Positions 6,205-6,375 of a DNA stretch of 6,375 nucleotides are shown piece after piece. A program made the position numbers and the translations under genes. Source of the stretch: Desulfovibrio sp. GTDB taxonomy: Bacteria; Desulfobacterota; Desulfovibrionia; Desulfovibrionales; Desulfovibrionaceae. The notes below the pieces were generated by a model. The model searched no databases. It was not told where the DNA came from and was given only the letters and a program-made list of their open reading frames with translations. The stretch covers positions 1 through 6,375 of the forward strand of contig JAQVZK010000139.1 of assembly GCA_028708195.1 (NCBI GenBank). The letters are read 5' to 3'. Position 1 is the stretch's first letter. The number at the start of each line of letters is the position of its first letter.

Positions 6205-6229
6205 TTAAAGAAAATGTTCACTTCTTTAA
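6205..6229. promoter_or_regulatory. Perfect 8-bp inverted repeat: possible operator or leader hairpin
   Basis: TTAAAGAA (6205-6212) and TTCTTTAA (6222-6229) are exact inverted copies separated by 9 nt. The element touches the last base of the candidate -10 box and ends 7 nt before the Shine-Dalgarno of the lipoprotein gene. That position suits a repressor operator at the transcription start or, less likely given its AT content, a hairpin in the leader RNA. No specific regulator is recognised. Confidence 0.4.
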
Positions 6230-6333
6230 TGATACTGCAAAGTCATCTAAAACAGCAAGCCCCGGCAAGGCGTGAGGCTGTAAGATTGCTCGCGCATGCA
6301 GGCCCCTGTAGCTCCACTGCCCAAGAAAATGTT
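6208..6333. repeat. 11-bp direct repeat AAGAAAATGTT flanking the upstream region
   Basis: Exact copies occur at 6208-6218 and 6323-6333, 115 bp apart; the entry spans both. The first copy overlaps the inverted repeat near the promoter. They could be binding sites for one regulator or chance in AT-rich DNA. Confidence in any function is low. Confidence 0.25.
6229..6258 (-). promoter_or_regulatory. Candidate sigma-70 promoter for the operon
   Basis: On the minus strand, TATCAT (6234-6229) matches the -10 consensus at five of six positions. A weaker -35, TTGCTG (6258-6253), lies 18 nt upstream. Transcription would begin near 6222, giving a leader of about 38 nt before the lipoprotein ATG. The whole upstream stretch 6198-6375 contains no gene I can support, so a promoter is expected here. 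The -35 match is only three of six, and an activator may be needed. Confidence 0.5.
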
Positions 6334-6375
6334 GAGGAATCATCTCTGATTTTCAACCAGGATTTTTCAAAAAAC

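Noticed and set aside
6345..6375. Two near-copies of GATTTTCAA at the right edge, a possible terminator of an upstream gene
   Set aside because: They are direct, not inverted, and too AT-rich to form a stable stem; the window ends before any upstream gene is visible.
6198..6375. Search for a tRNA, small RNA or short gene upstream of the lipoprotein
   Set aside because: No cloverleaf, no frame with a ribosome site and no terminator pattern was found. Only the promoter, inverted repeat and direct repeat are supportable.
1..6375. CRISPR array, insertion sequence, attachment site or integrase
   Set aside because: There are no regularly spaced repeats, terminal inverted repeats, transposase or integrase motifs. 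The gene block looks uniform in base and codon use.

Overview
The window holds one operon-like block of four genes. All are transcribed on the minus strand, from right to left, and I support no plus-strand gene. By eye the GC content is moderately high. Strong AAGGAGG-type ribosome binding sites, a lipobox, a membrane-tethered periplasmic protease and a bitopic protein with a TonB-like linker point to a Gram-negative proteobacterium. A Desulfovibrio-type deltaproteobacterium is my guess for the source, at low confidence.

Layout in the direction of transcription: (1) a leader at about 6375-6185 with a candidate sigma-70 promoter (6229-6258), a perfect 8-bp inverted repeat just downstream of it (6205-6229) and a strong Shine-Dalgarno; (2) a 264-residue lipoprotein with a glycine-zipper segment (6184-5390); (3) a 77-bp gap containing a terminator- or attenuator-like GC hairpin with a T6 tract (5380-5337); (4) a 404-residue signal-anchored trypsin-like serine protease with a complete His-Asp-Ser triad (5312-4098); (5) a 445-residue single-pass membrane protein of probable SrfA type, overlapping the protease gene by ATGA (4101-2764); (6) two bases later, the first 920 codons of an SrfB-family protein (2761 to the left edge). 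SrfB shows the phosphate-1, phosphate-2 and adenosine motifs of the actin/Hsp70 ATPase fold, and its 3' end lies outside the window.

The SrfA-like to SrfB order matches the srfABC locus first described as SsrB-activated in Salmonella, so a srfC gene is predicted just beyond the left edge. The less familiar part is the company: a membrane-anchored serine protease translationally coupled to the SrfA-like gene, and a glycine-zipper lipoprotein in front. Together they suggest a module that crosses the envelope: a cytoplasmic Hsp70/actin-like ATPase, a bitopic connector with a periplasmic Pro/Lys/Glu arm and Cys-rich head, a periplasmic protease, and an outer-membrane lipoprotein. The joint function is inference. 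Mononucleotide tracts of 8-9 bases in the protease and SrfA-like genes could make their expression switchable, and this is worth checking against reads.
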